From: Paraburkholderia xenovorans LB400
GTDB taxonomy: Bacteria > Pseudomonadota > Gammaproteobacteria > Burkholderiales > Burkholderiaceae
Length of the DNA: 64,000 bases
NCBI RefSeq assembly: GCF_000013645.1
Contig: NC_007952.1
Location: 2,604,001 to 2,668,000, forward strand
Direction of reading: 5' to 3'
The notes beneath the pieces were generated by a model that saw only the letters and a program-made list of their open reading frames with translations, made no database searches and was not told the origin of the DNA. Below, piece by piece: positions 9,504 through 17,551 of the stretch. The first letter of the stretch is position 1. The number at the start of each line of letters is the position of its first letter. Both the position numbers and the translations under genes were made by a program.

Positions 9504-9914
9504 TCAGCGTGCGAGGTTCTGCTTCGGACGCTCCTTGCGGAAAGCGCGCTTCACCGCGATGAGGCCGTCGCGAAACTCGAACAGGTCGCAACCTTCCGCC
9601 TCGATACGCCAGCCCTCCGCGTGCGTTCCGGTGAATACCCACTCCGACACGCCGCGTTCGCCGCTCACGTAGTGGCGGCCCTTGCCCCAATGTGCATCGG
9701 GAAAGGTCTGGAACACCGCTTCGAACGCCGCGCGCGTGGCCTCGCGGCCCACGAAGCGCGTGCCGAAGACTTCCGGACCGCCTGCTGCATCGAATACGCA
9801 ATCTTCCGTCATGAAGGCCATCAACGCGTGAGCGTCATGACGGTTGAACGCATCGGAAAACGCGGCCAGCGTGTCGGCCGTGACATGCTGCAGTGGGGTC
9901 TGTGTTTGAGCCAT
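9504..9914 (-). CDS. SnoaL/NTF2-like ketosteroid-isomerase-fold protein
   Basis: Small 136-residue protein with the NTF2-like fold: an N-terminal helix AFSDAFNRHDAHALMAFM, then ED-CVFDAAGGPE, and a C-terminal strand region EWVFTGTHAEGWRIEAEGCDLFEF. Proteins of this fold include isomerases, hydrolases and ligand-binding proteins of small-molecule pathways. The ATG at 9914 is chosen because AGGAGG lies 9-14 bases upstream; a 319-residue open reading frame extending to 10463 has no family similarity in its first half. It precedes the FAD oxidoreductase with a 13-bp gap and probably acts on the same pathway. No specific reaction can be assigned. Confidence 0.75.
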   Translation of the reverse strand: MAQTQTPLQHVTADTLAAFSDAFNRHDAHALMAFMTEDCVFDAAGGPEVFGTRFVGREATRAAFEAVFQTFPDAHWGKGRHYVSGERGVSEWVFTGTHAEGWRIEAEGCDLFEFRDGLIAVKRAFRKERPKQNLAR

Positions 9915-10125
9915 TGCTCTCTCCTCCTGGATGACTTTCGATAAGGCATGAGACGCCGCCATCGGCTGGCGATCCGTGAGGAAATTGTAGGCAGGGGGGT
10001 ATCCGGCCGGTAGGTCCAGTGCCGTGCTTTCGCCTGGTGCAGCAAATAGAAACGCGGCACGGTAGCCGCGCTCGAGGCCGCTGGAACCGGCACATGACAC
10101 GGACAGCGCGGCGAGCCGCCGAAAC

Positions 10126-10977
10126 CTAGCGCCGCAGTTCGGAGACGATCTTCTCCGCCAGAAAATCGCACGGCGGACGCTTCGAAGCGCTGCTGCGCGC
10201 CAGCACCATTTCGAGCGCGGGGATCTCGGGCAATCCGTGCGCACGCCCGAGCAGCGTGAAGTGCGCCGGAACCGCGCAGCGCGCGAGCGGCACGATGGCC
10301 AGCCCGGCTTCGGCCATTGACAGCAGACCGAGCAGACTCGGACTTTCATACGAGGTCCGATAGGGAATCTTCGCGCGTTCGAGGCTGCGGATCGCGTTCT
10401 CGCGCGCGACGCTGCCCGGCAGAAACACGGCGATCGGCAGCGGCCGCTCGCGCCAGATTTCATCGGCGCTCGGCGCCGCCGCCCATTCCATCGGTTCGAG
10501 CCGGATGAACTCGCCCGACAAACCCTTGACTCGCGTCGCGCACACCAGATCGACCGAACCGTCTTTCACCATCGGCGCCAGTGCGACGCTCGGCAAACCG
10601 ACAACCTGAATCTCCACCTTCGGATAGCTGGCGGAAAATTTCTTCAGAATGGGCGGCAACAGCGACGAAGCGTAGTCGTCCGGCACGCCGATACTCACGC
10701 GCCCGGTCACGTCCGGCCGGACCACCGCAGCCCACGCCTCGTCGCGCAAGGCGAGCATGCGGCGAGCGTAAGTCAGCAGCACTTCGCCGTCCTGCGTCGG
10801 AATCACGCTTCTCGGCTTGCGCACGAACAGCGGCTTGCCGAGCGCGGTTTCGAGGGTCTTGATCTGCATGCTCACCGCCGATTGCGAGCGATGCACGACT
10901 TCCGCCGCCCGGCTGATGTTGCCGGTGTCGGCAACGGCGACAATCATGGTCATGACGTCCAGGTCGAGCGCTTTCAA
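10126..10977 (-). CDS. LysR-family transcriptional regulator
   Basis: LysR-type regulator of 283 residues. The N-terminal winged helix-turn-helix contains SRAAEVVHRSQSAVSMQIKT (about residues 20-40), followed by the linker helix and a substrate-binding domain with RVSIGVPDDYASSLLPPIL. It is slightly short for the family (usually 290-310). It is the first gene of a minus-strand group with the SnoaL and FAD oxidoreductase genes, separated from them by 211 bp, and is divergent from the alpha/beta hydrolase at 11075. Either neighbour may be its target. The 97-bp divergent gap contains a TCTG-N4-CAGA inverted repeat. Confidence 0.88.
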   Translation of the reverse strand: MKALDLDVMTMIVAVADTGNISRAAEVVHRSQSAVSMQIKTLETALGKPLFVRKPRSVIPTQDGEVLLTYARRMLALRDEAWAAVVRPDVTGRVSIGVPDDYASSLLPPILKKFSASYPKVEIQVVGLPSVALAPMVKDGSVDLVCATRVKGLSGEFIRLEPMEWAAAPSADEIWRERPLPIAVFLPGSVARENAIRSLERAKIPYRTSYESPSLLGLLSMAEAGLAIVPLARCAVPAHFTLLGRAHGLPEIPALEMVLARSSASKRPPCDFLAEKIVSELRR

Positions 10978-10982
10978 TTGGG

Positions 10983-10994
10983 TCTGGTATCAGA
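10983..10994. promoter_or_regulatory. inverted repeat in LysR/hydrolase divergent gap
   Basis: TCTGGTATCAGA, a perfect 4-4-4 inverted repeat, lies six bases upstream of the LysR start and about 80 bases from the hydrolase start. It is short and could occur by chance, but the position is right for autoregulation by the LysR protein. Confidence 0.25.
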
Positions 10995-11074
10995 AAAGTA
11001 GATAGATCCAATCAATATTACGCGATTTTCTAAGACGGCGACATCGGGCATAGTGACCGCAAAGGAGCCAGTCA

Positions 11075-11935
11075 ATGAATGCCCGTACCGATTTCTCAGT
11101 GCTTGCCGTAGCGGAACTGTCGTTTGCGACCATCGCATCGGGCATCTGCGTGCCGTACGTCGAGTGCGGAGAAGGCGAACCGCTGGTGTTCGTGCACGGC
11201 TCGCTTTGCGACTATCGCTACTGGAGCGCGCAGACCGCGGCGCTGTCGCAGCATTTCCGCTGCATCTCGGTGAGCTTGAGCCACTACTGGCCGGCCAACG
11301 AGGCTTGCATCCAGGGCGAGTTCGGCTGGCAGACGCATGTTGCCGAACTGGCCGAATTCATCGAGGCGATCAACCTCGGCCCCGTGCATCTGGTCGGTCA
11401 TTCGCGCGGCGGCTGCGTGGCGTTTCATGTCGCGCGTGAATATCCGCGGCTCGTGAAATCGCTGACGCTCGCGGACCCGGGCGGCCCGCTGCAGCTCGAA
11501 GGCATGCCGGACGCGTCGCTGCCGGGCGCGACCAACGTGCTGCGCGCACGCGTGGCCGACCTGATCGAAAGCCGGGAGATCGACGCGGGACTGGAGCTGT
11601 TCGTCGACTCGGTGAGCGCACCCGGATCCTGGCGCAAGAGTCCGGCGGCCTTCCGCACGATGGCAATCGACAACGCGGACACGCTGCCCAAGCAGTTCCG
11701 CGATCCCCTGCCCGCCTATTCCCACGAGGTGGCACGCGACGTGAAATGCCGGACCTTGCTGATCGACGGCCAGCGCAGTCCCCGCATGTTCCGCAACAAC
11801 GTCGAGAAGCTCGCAGAATGGATCGGCTATGCTGAGAGGCAAACCATCGCCGGCGCGTCGCATGGCATGAACGTCTCGAATGCCGGCGCTTTCAACCGGC
11901 TCGTGCACGCGTTCGTCACATTCGTCAGCTTCTGA
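11075..11935 (+). CDS. alpha/beta-fold hydrolase
   Basis: A 286-residue alpha/beta hydrolase. FVHGSLCDYRYW (residues 39-50) provides the HG oxyanion-hole motif and GHSRGG (108-113) the nucleophile elbow with Ser110. GASHGMN near the C-terminus supplies the likely catalytic histidine. The ATG at 11075 follows an AAGGAG ribosome site. Such proteins are esterases, lactonases, C-C hydrolases or haloperoxidase-like enzymes; nothing in the sequence fixes the substrate. It is divergent from the LysR gene at 10977 and is followed by an apparently damaged AraC regulator gene. Confidence 0.8.
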   Translation: MNARTDFSVLAVAELSFATIASGICVPYVECGEGEPLVFVHGSLCDYRYWSAQTAALSQHFRCISVSLSHYWPANEACIQGEFGWQTHVAELAEFIEAINLGPVHLVGHSRGGCVAFHVAREYPRLVKSLTLADPGGPLQLEGMPDASLPGATNVLRARVADLIESREIDAGLELFVDSVSAPGSWRKSPAAFRTMAIDNADTLPKQFRDPLPAYSHEVARDVKCRTLLIDGQRSPRMFRNNVEKLAEWIGYAERQTIAGASHGMNVSNAGAFNRLVHAFVTFVSF

Positions 11936-12026
11936 TTTCCTTCCGTACGTTTGCCGACGCCACACCACGCCGCGTCGGACAGCGGCCCGCCGCACGCCGC
12001 CCGCCATTCCCGCAGGCGGCGTCGCC

Positions 12027-12894
12027 GTGGGTGCCGCCGTGCATGCCCGCTGCGCCAAAATCGTCCCGCCGGATCTGGAACGGGTCGCCGTGCCGCGCGA
12101 CGAGTCGTTCAAGGTCTGGTCGCATGGTTATCGTCGGCGATTACATCGGCAACTTCGCGCCGGGCAATCTCGTGATGGTGGGATCGAACCTGCCGCACAA
12201 CTGGGTCAGCAATGTACCGCGCGGCGATCGGGTGGATGAACGCTGCCTGATCCTGCAGTGCGATGTCCCGTTCATCGCGCGCGCCATCCAGGCGCTGCCT
12301 GGACTCAAGCGCGTGGAGTTCTTGCTCGATGCGTCGCGCTGGGGTTTGCTGTTCTCACCGGAAACGGGCGCCGCCGCCGAGCCGATCATGCGCGAGATGC
12401 TAGGCGCGCAAGGCATGCGGCGCATCACGCTGTTTCTTGCGCTGTTCGATCTGCTCGTGCAGAGCGCTGCGCCCATCAAGCTCGCGAGCGCCGCTTACCG
12501 TGCCGATCCCGCACGCTATGCCGAGACGCGCATCAATCACGTGCTTTCATACATCGGCAAAAATCTGTCGCAAGCGCTGCGCGAAACGGAATTGGCCGAA
12601 CTGGCGGGACAGAGCATCAGCGCCTTCTCGCGATTCTTCCGCCGCCACACCGGCGTGCCGTTCGTACAGTACGTGAACCGGCTGCGCATCAATCTCGCGT
12701 GCCAGTTGCTGATGTCGGGTGAGTTGACCATCACCGATATCTGCTACCAGGTCGGATTCAATAACCTCTCGAATTTCAACCGCCAGTTCCTGTTGCTGAA
12801 GAACATGCCGCCCTCGCGATGGCGTGCCTTCCAGCAGCTCAATGCGGCGAGCGCGACTGATCTCGTCGCCCTTCCCAACAACGTCGATCTGTGA
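12027..12894 (+). pseudogene. AraC-family regulator with internal deletion and frame change
   Basis: The C-terminal 250 or so residues form a good AraC regulator with two helix-turn-helix motifs (LAGQSISAFSRFFRRHTGVP and ITDICYQVGFNNLSNFNRQF). The N-terminus of the same family is visible just upstream in another frame: KIVPPDLERVAVPRDESF and KVWSHGY, readable from about 12027. At 12120-12130 it runs straight into IVGDYIGNFAPGNLVMVG in the +1-shifted frame. Family members normally carry 25-30 residues between these blocks, including a histidine-rich cupin strand, so this section is missing and the frame broken. The missing length should be 3n+2 bases. A shorter product could start at the ATG at 12124 (256 residues) and retain DNA binding. 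It probably once regulated the kinase gene 73 bp downstream. Confidence 0.65.
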
Positions 12895-12967
12895 AACGCT
12901 CGAGGTGCGCGGGTCCGGTACGGCCCGCCGTCGATGCACGACACTATTCCTAACCAGACAGCGAGCT

Positions 12968-14611
12968 ATGACTTCAGAACACCCGACCTCCGGCGCAGCA
13001 CACAGCGCGCGCGACGAGCGCTACGTGATCGGCGTGGACGTCGGCACGGGCAGTGCCCGCGCCGGCCTGTTCGACCTGGCCGGCCACATGGTGGCGTCCG
13101 CAAAGCGTGACATCACGCTGTTCCACGCGAGCGGTTCCATTGTCGAGCAGTCGAGCGGCGAAATCTGGATCGCCGTCTGCGATGCCGTCAAAGACGCGCT
13201 GTCACAGGCCGCGGTGTCGCCGGATCAGGTCGCCGGCATCGGCTTCGACGCCACCTGTTCGCTCGTCGTGCTGGGCGCGGGCGGCCGGCCATTGCCGGTG
13301 GGTCCGTCGGAGCAGGCGGAGCGCGACATCATCGTCTGGATGGATCACCGCGCCGTGGCGCAGGCGGAGCGCATCAACGCGACGGGTCACGAGGTGCTGA
13401 ACTATGTCGGCGGCAAGATCTCGCCGGAAATGGAGACGCCGAAGCTGCTGTGGCTTCTCGAGAACAGGCCGGCCGTCTTCGCGGCGGCACGGCAATTCTT
13501 CGATCTGACCGACTTCCTGACCTGGCGCGCAACCGGCGACCTGTCCCGATCGACCTGCACGGTCACCTGCAAGTGGACCTATCTCGCGCACGAGCGGCGC
13601 TGGGACGAGAGCTACTTTCGCAGCGTCGGCCTTGGTGTGCTGGCCGACGAAGCCTTCGCGCGCATCGGTCAAACGGTCGTCGATCCGGGTACGCCGCTCG
13701 GAAGCGGACTGACCGCGGACGCCGCCGCGCAGCTCGGCCTGCGCACCGGCACGCCGGTCGCCACGGGCGTGATCGACGCCCATGCCGGCGGCATCGGCAC
13801 GGTCGGCGCCGATGGCGATCCCGAGGCCTGCCTCGCCTACGTGTTCGGCACCTCGTCGTGCACGATGACCACGACCCGCAGTCCGGTCTTCGTGCCCGGC
13901 GTGTGGGGACCGTACTTTTCGGCGATGGTGCCGGATGCGTGGCTCAACGAGGGTGGTCAATCGGTAGCGGGCGCGGCGATCGAACGGCTGCTCGCGATGC
14001 ATCCCGCGGCCGCCGACGCAAAGCGCCGCGCGGAACACGAAGGCCAGTCGTTGCCGGCAATGCTCGCCGCCCTCGCCGTGCAGGCGGCGGACAGTCTGTC
14101 GGAAGCGGCAGTGCTCGCCGACGGTCTGCATGTGGTCCCGGAGTTTCTGGGCAATCGTGCTCCGCTGGCCGACCCGCACGCCCGAGCCGTGATTGCGGGT
14201 CTCGGCATGGAAGACGATCTGGACAGCCTGGTCGCGCTCTACATTGCCGGCATTTGCAGTGTCGGTTACGGGCTTCGGCAGATCATCGAAGCGCAGGCGA
14301 ACGCCGGTGCGCCGATCGCGCGGGTGGTGATCAGCGGCGGCGCGGGACGGCTCGATCTGGTTCGGCAACTGCTCGCGGATGCGACGGGCAAGCCCGTGCT
14401 CGCCACCCAGGCGGAAGAACCGGTGCTGCTCGGTGCCGCGATGCTGGGAAGCGTGGCCGGCGGCCAGTTCGGCGACGTGCGCTCGGCAATGGCCAGAATG
14501 TCGCAGATCAGCAAAACCTACCAACCGGACACCGGCAAGATCGCGGGGCTGCACGAGGCACGGTATCGCGCCTTCCTGAAGTTGCAAAGCGTGGCCAGAG
14601 AAATCCGCTAG
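12968..14611 (+). CDS. FGGY-family pentulose/carbohydrate kinase (ribulokinase-like)
   Basis: A 547-residue sugar kinase of the FGGY family, probably the ribitol/D-ribulose kinase branch. The N-terminal phosphate motif is VIGVDVGTGSARAGLFD. The segment GIGFDATCSLVVL and the metal/substrate block WMDHRAVAQAERIN are typical of FGGY pentulose kinases. The C-terminal ATP-binding domain contains VVISGGAGRLDLVRQLLADA. It would phosphorylate a keto-pentose or similar polyol-derived sugar in the cytoplasm. It follows the damaged AraC gene in the same direction. No dehydrogenase or transporter for a polyol is nearby, so the gene may be a remnant of a larger sugar locus. Confidence 0.82.
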   Translation: MTSEHPTSGAAHSARDERYVIGVDVGTGSARAGLFDLAGHMVASAKRDITLFHASGSIVEQSSGEIWIAVCDAVKDALSQAAVSPDQVAGIGFDATCSLVVLGAGGRPLPVGPSEQAERDIIVWMDHRAVAQAERINATGHEVLNYVGGKISPEMETPKLLWLLENRPAVFAAARQFFDLTDFLTWRATGDLSRSTCTVTCKWTYLAHERRWDESYFRSVGLGVLADEAFARIGQTVVDPGTPLGSGLTADAAAQLGLRTGTPVATGVIDAHAGGIGTVGADGDPEACLAYVFGTSSCTMTTTRSPVFVPGVWGPYFSAMVPDAWLNEGGQSVAGAAIERLLAMHPAAADAKRRAEHEGQSLPAMLAALAVQAADSLSEAAVLADGLHVVPEFLGNRAPLADPHARAVIAGLGMEDDLDSLVALYIAGICSVGYGLRQIIEAQANAGAPIARVVISGGAGRLDLVRQLLADATGKPVLATQAEEPVLLGAAMLGSVAGGQFGDVRSAMARMSQISKTYQPDTGKIAGLHEARYRAFLKLQSVAREIR

Positions 14612-14694
14612 ACCTGGTCACGGCGAGGACGGCGCCGCGTTGGACGAGATGCCTTTACAATCCGCACTTCGATCCGCCAACCGTGATATGCGCC

Positions 14695-15099
14695 ATGAAA
14701 TATCTCCTTGCATCGACACTCGCGTTGGTCATCGTGGCCGCGAGCACGACGACGAACGCCCAGACATCGCCGGGCGGCGACACGCCCAAACAGGAGTGCG
14801 CCATCGGGTATGTCACCGGCATCGGCGGCGCGGCACAGAGCTTTCGTGAGTACCTGGCAACCCCGGACAGAGACAAATTCCGCTTTCTGGCGGACAACCC
14901 GATCCAGTGCAAGGTCTCCGACGAGGGCCGCGCGTCGGGCTGTACCGGCATCACGAGCCTTCGGCATGAAGAGGTCAGCGTGTATGACGACATCGACAGC
15001 ACGACAATGGCCGTGGTCGCGCGTGTCGAACTCGACCGGGGAACGTACCCGGTGATTATCGTCGTGCAGAAGCGCGACGTGCAGTGCAAGGAGCAGTAG
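14695..15099 (+). CDS. small exported protein of unknown function
   Basis: A 134-residue protein beginning with a clear Sec signal peptide (MKYLLASTLALVIVAASTTT, cleavage probably after TTTNA). The mature part has four cysteines (in KQECAIG, IQCKV, SGCTG and VQCKEQ), suggesting two disulfides in the periplasm. I do not recognise the family. The gene is 83 bp downstream of the kinase and convergent with the LysR gene at 15159. The ATG at 14695 is the only start that gives a complete signal peptide. Confidence 0.65.
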   Translation: MKYLLASTLALVIVAASTTTNAQTSPGGDTPKQECAIGYVTGIGGAAQSFREYLATPDRDKFRFLADNPIQCKVSDEGRASGCTGITSLRHEEVSVYDDIDSTTMAVVARVELDRGTYPVIIVVQKRDVQCKEQ

Positions 15100-15158
15100 T
15101 CACGCACTCGCCGCGCTGACCGATAGCGATTCTTTTTGCCGGGCCGTTCGGCGGCCGG

Positions 15159-16079
15159 TCAGTGCCAGTAAGGCGCCTCGTCGAATTTGTCGGCGAGAAA
15201 GTCGATGAACGAGCGGACCTTGGACGACACCGTTTTCTTGCGCGGATAAACCGCCCAGATCGACGCCTCTTCGCGCGACGAACGGATCTCCCAGCCCGGC
15301 AGGATGCTCGTGAGACGGCCGTCGCTGAGCGGTTCGTGCGCCAGCCAGCCGGGCAGCAACGCGATCCCTCTTCCGGCCAGCGCGACTGCAAGCAGCGCGT
15401 CGGTATCGTCGAGGGTGAGGCGGCCATTCACCGTCGCCTTCTGCCACTCCGCCGCTGTATCCTCGCGGGGCCTGACGTACCAGACATTTCCCACTGTTCG
15501 CGAGAACATCAGGCAGGCGTGATCCTTCAGCGCGCCGGGCGTGACCGGTACGCCGCATGCCCTGGCATACGCAGGCGCCGCGCACGCCACCTCGCGGTGC
15601 GGCGCAAGTCGCCGGGCCATCAGCGACGAATCCTGCAACGCGCCTATGCGAATGCCGAGATCGATCTGTGACTCGATGAGATTGAGCACGTCGTCGGTGA
15701 AGATGGCCTCCACGTCGATATCGCGATACCGGTCCATGAATTCGCCAATGTGCGGCACGACGTGTTTCCGGCCAAACGAGACAGGCAGCGTGACACGCAA
15801 GACCCCCGAAGGGCTCTGATTGAGCGACGACGTCGCGTCTCTTGCATCCTTCAGCTGAGTCAGTACTTCCGAAACGCGGGCGTAGAAAACCTTGCCGCCT
15901 TCCGTGAGCGAGAGGCCTCGCGTCGAGCGGTTAAACAGCGCGATGCGCAGATCGGCCTCGAGTTCATTCAAATGTCGCGACGCGGTGGACGTCTTGATGG
16001 ACAGCTCCTGCGCCGCACGCGTGAGACTACCCAGTTCGGCTGCGCGCACGAACGTCCGGACTGCTGCGAAGTAATCCAT
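15159..16079 (-). CDS. LysR-family transcriptional regulator
   Basis: A 306-residue LysR regulator of the large CrgA-like group. The start MDYFAAVRTFVRAAELGSLT at 16079 is the usual N-terminus, and the ATG at 16133 would add an unconserved arginine-rich leader. The recognition helix region is RAAQELSIKTSTASRHLNEL. The effector domain begins GVLRVTLPVSFGRKHVVPHI. Its closest same-strand neighbour is the bicupin gene upstream, separated by 299 bp and a strong hairpin, so it is probably transcribed alone. It could regulate the bicupin gene, but this is only positional. Confidence 0.88.
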   Translation of the reverse strand: MDYFAAVRTFVRAAELGSLTRAAQELSIKTSTASRHLNELEADLRIALFNRSTRGLSLTEGGKVFYARVSEVLTQLKDARDATSSLNQSPSGVLRVTLPVSFGRKHVVPHIGEFMDRYRDIDVEAIFTDDVLNLIESQIDLGIRIGALQDSSLMARRLAPHREVACAAPAYARACGVPVTPGALKDHACLMFSRTVGNVWYVRPREDTAAEWQKATVNGRLTLDDTDALLAVALAGRGIALLPGWLAHEPLSDGRLTSILPGWEIRSSREEASIWAVYPRKKTVSSKVRSFIDFLADKFDEAPYWH

Positions 16080-16291
16080 GTCGGAATCCAAGGTGGGCTG
16101 CGCTCGGGCGCGTCGGCCGGCACGCACGGTCATTGCCGGTAGCTTACGATATCAGCGGCAATACCGGCGGCGCGCGTGATTCGAATGCGCATGCCGGAGA
16201 AGACGGCCGACAGGCAGCGCCGAACCGATGCCGTCCGATCGGACAGCATGCGCAACGTACCGCGTCCGCTTCCATTCGATGCAATCAAACG

Positions 16292-16332
16292 ATGAGCCCG
16301 TCACGCGAATTGAAAGTGCGGGACGGGCTCAT
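16292..16332 (-). terminator. hairpin downstream of the bicupin gene
   Basis: Perfect 11-bp arms ATGAGCCCGTC and GACGGGCTCAT surround a 19-nt loop that can add a CGC/GCG pair. It lies 46 bp past the bicupin stop and upstream of the LysR start, separating the two minus-strand genes. The T-tract on the minus strand is weak. Confidence 0.5.
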
Positions 16333-16378
16333 TGAATACCGCAGACAGCGACTTTTCTATTGCCCGGCGACAGACTGC

Positions 16379-17323
16379 CTATCTGGCAAAACGAATGTCC
16401 AGCGCCCGCAAATAGGTTTGCAAACCTGCGTCCTGAATCGGAATCAGGCGGGCATCCTGGTCCGATTCATTGAAATGGGCGTGCCAGTATCCCGGCGGCG
16501 TCACGAACGCAAGGCCCGGCGCCCAATCAACCCGCGTTGCGTCCGCGATATTGCCTTGCTCGTCCAGTTCCGTGCCGACGAGGCTGTAGCATCCCCGCGG
16601 ACAGTCGACGATGAAATCCAGCGCAATCGACTGATGACGGTGCGGCTTCTGAACCGACTTGCCTGGAAGCAGACCGAACATGGCCCACAGCACATGCGTC
16701 ACCGTGCGGGTCTGCGGAAAATTGGCATTGCCGAGCAGAACGGAAATGCGGCTGCGCAGAGCGGCATGGGTATCTCTCGCGACTTTTTGCAGTTCGGCCT
16801 GTGCGCGTTCCGCGGGATACAAGGTCGGGTCGAAGCGCGGCGAAACCGAATCGACGCCAAGGTAAGTCAACAGGGGCGCGTCGTTGACGTAGTACAACGC
16901 GACGTCTTCGAGCGCCGAGATCGTGGACTCGATACCGCCGGGCAACGAGAAGAACGCACCTTGCGTAAATGGAATCGTGTGGCCGCCCTGCACCGCGGAT
17001 CCCGTCCCGCGAATCACATAGAAAATCTGCGACGTGGCCAGCGGATCCAGCTCGATCCGCTCTCCCTTCAGAATCCGCACGAAGTTCGCGATCAATCCCG
17101 GTCCGGTTGCCGGCGCGTCGCAACCGAGCTCCGCCGAGAGATCCAGCGGAACGACGCGAGTCGGACCATCGGCGTACAGCTCGGCGGGGAACGTCTTGAA
17201 CGGAACGCGTGAAATCAGCTTCGCGCCAATCGGGTTGGCGGCCTTGGTGTATTCGAAGTATTGCGCGCTTTCGGTGACATCCGTGTCGTCTGCCAAAAGC
17301 GCTGCGTCGGTGCGATCGAGCAT
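16379..17323 (-). CDS. bicupin protein, gentisate-dioxygenase-like
   Basis: A 314-residue protein with two cupin domains. The first spans roughly residues 75-150 (LATSQIFYVIRGTGSAVQGG). The second, from about 205, has KPHRHQSIALDFIVD with His228 and His230, plus His281 and His283 in GYWHAHF as likely metal ligands. The layout resembles gentisate/1-hydroxy-2-naphthoate dioxygenase relatives. The first cupin lacks an obvious histidine set, so one metal site is expected. An Fe(II) ring-cleavage role is possible but not shown, because no aromatic pathway genes adjoin it and the only neighbour is a LysR regulator. Confidence 0.65.
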   Translation of the reverse strand: MLDRTDAALLADDTDVTESAQYFEYTKAANPIGAKLISRVPFKTFPAELYADGPTRVVPLDLSAELGCDAPATGPGLIANFVRILKGERIELDPLATSQIFYVIRGTGSAVQGGHTIPFTQGAFFSLPGGIESTISALEDVALYYVNDAPLLTYLGVDSVSPRFDPTLYPAERAQAELQKVARDTHAALRSRISVLLGNANFPQTRTVTHVLWAMFGLLPGKSVQKPHRHQSIALDFIVDCPRGCYSLVGTELDEQGNIADATRVDWAPGLAFVTPPGYWHAHFNESDQDARLIPIQDAGLQTYLRALDIRFAR

Positions 17324-17551
17324 GTTGTTTCTCCTGAAATCAAAGGTTTGCCAGCTCCGCTGTGTTTGCAGCGAAGTCGTGAAGTGAATTTACGTTCTGG
17401 CAAAACGCGCCGGTAGTCCCGTCGGCGCAAATGAGTTTTCAGGTTTGGGGACAAGGCAACCGGACGCAGTTGTGGTTCCGTGACGAGGCGAGATTCGCTT
17501 GCAGGGATGTGCGCCAGTCACTGCGGGCTGTCTTAAATGATCATGCTTTTT

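Noticed and set aside
9915..10463. N-terminal half of a 319-residue frame joined to the SnoaL-like gene
   Set aside because: It is the out-of-frame reading of the LysR gene and its spacer; the real ATG with AGGAGG is at 9914.
13202..14587. Long antisense frame opposite the FGGY kinase, and similar long frames opposite pta, pcaB, the aminotransferase and the Liv permease
   Set aside because: They mirror codon bias in GC-rich genes and show no domain, and the sense-strand gene is unambiguous in each case.
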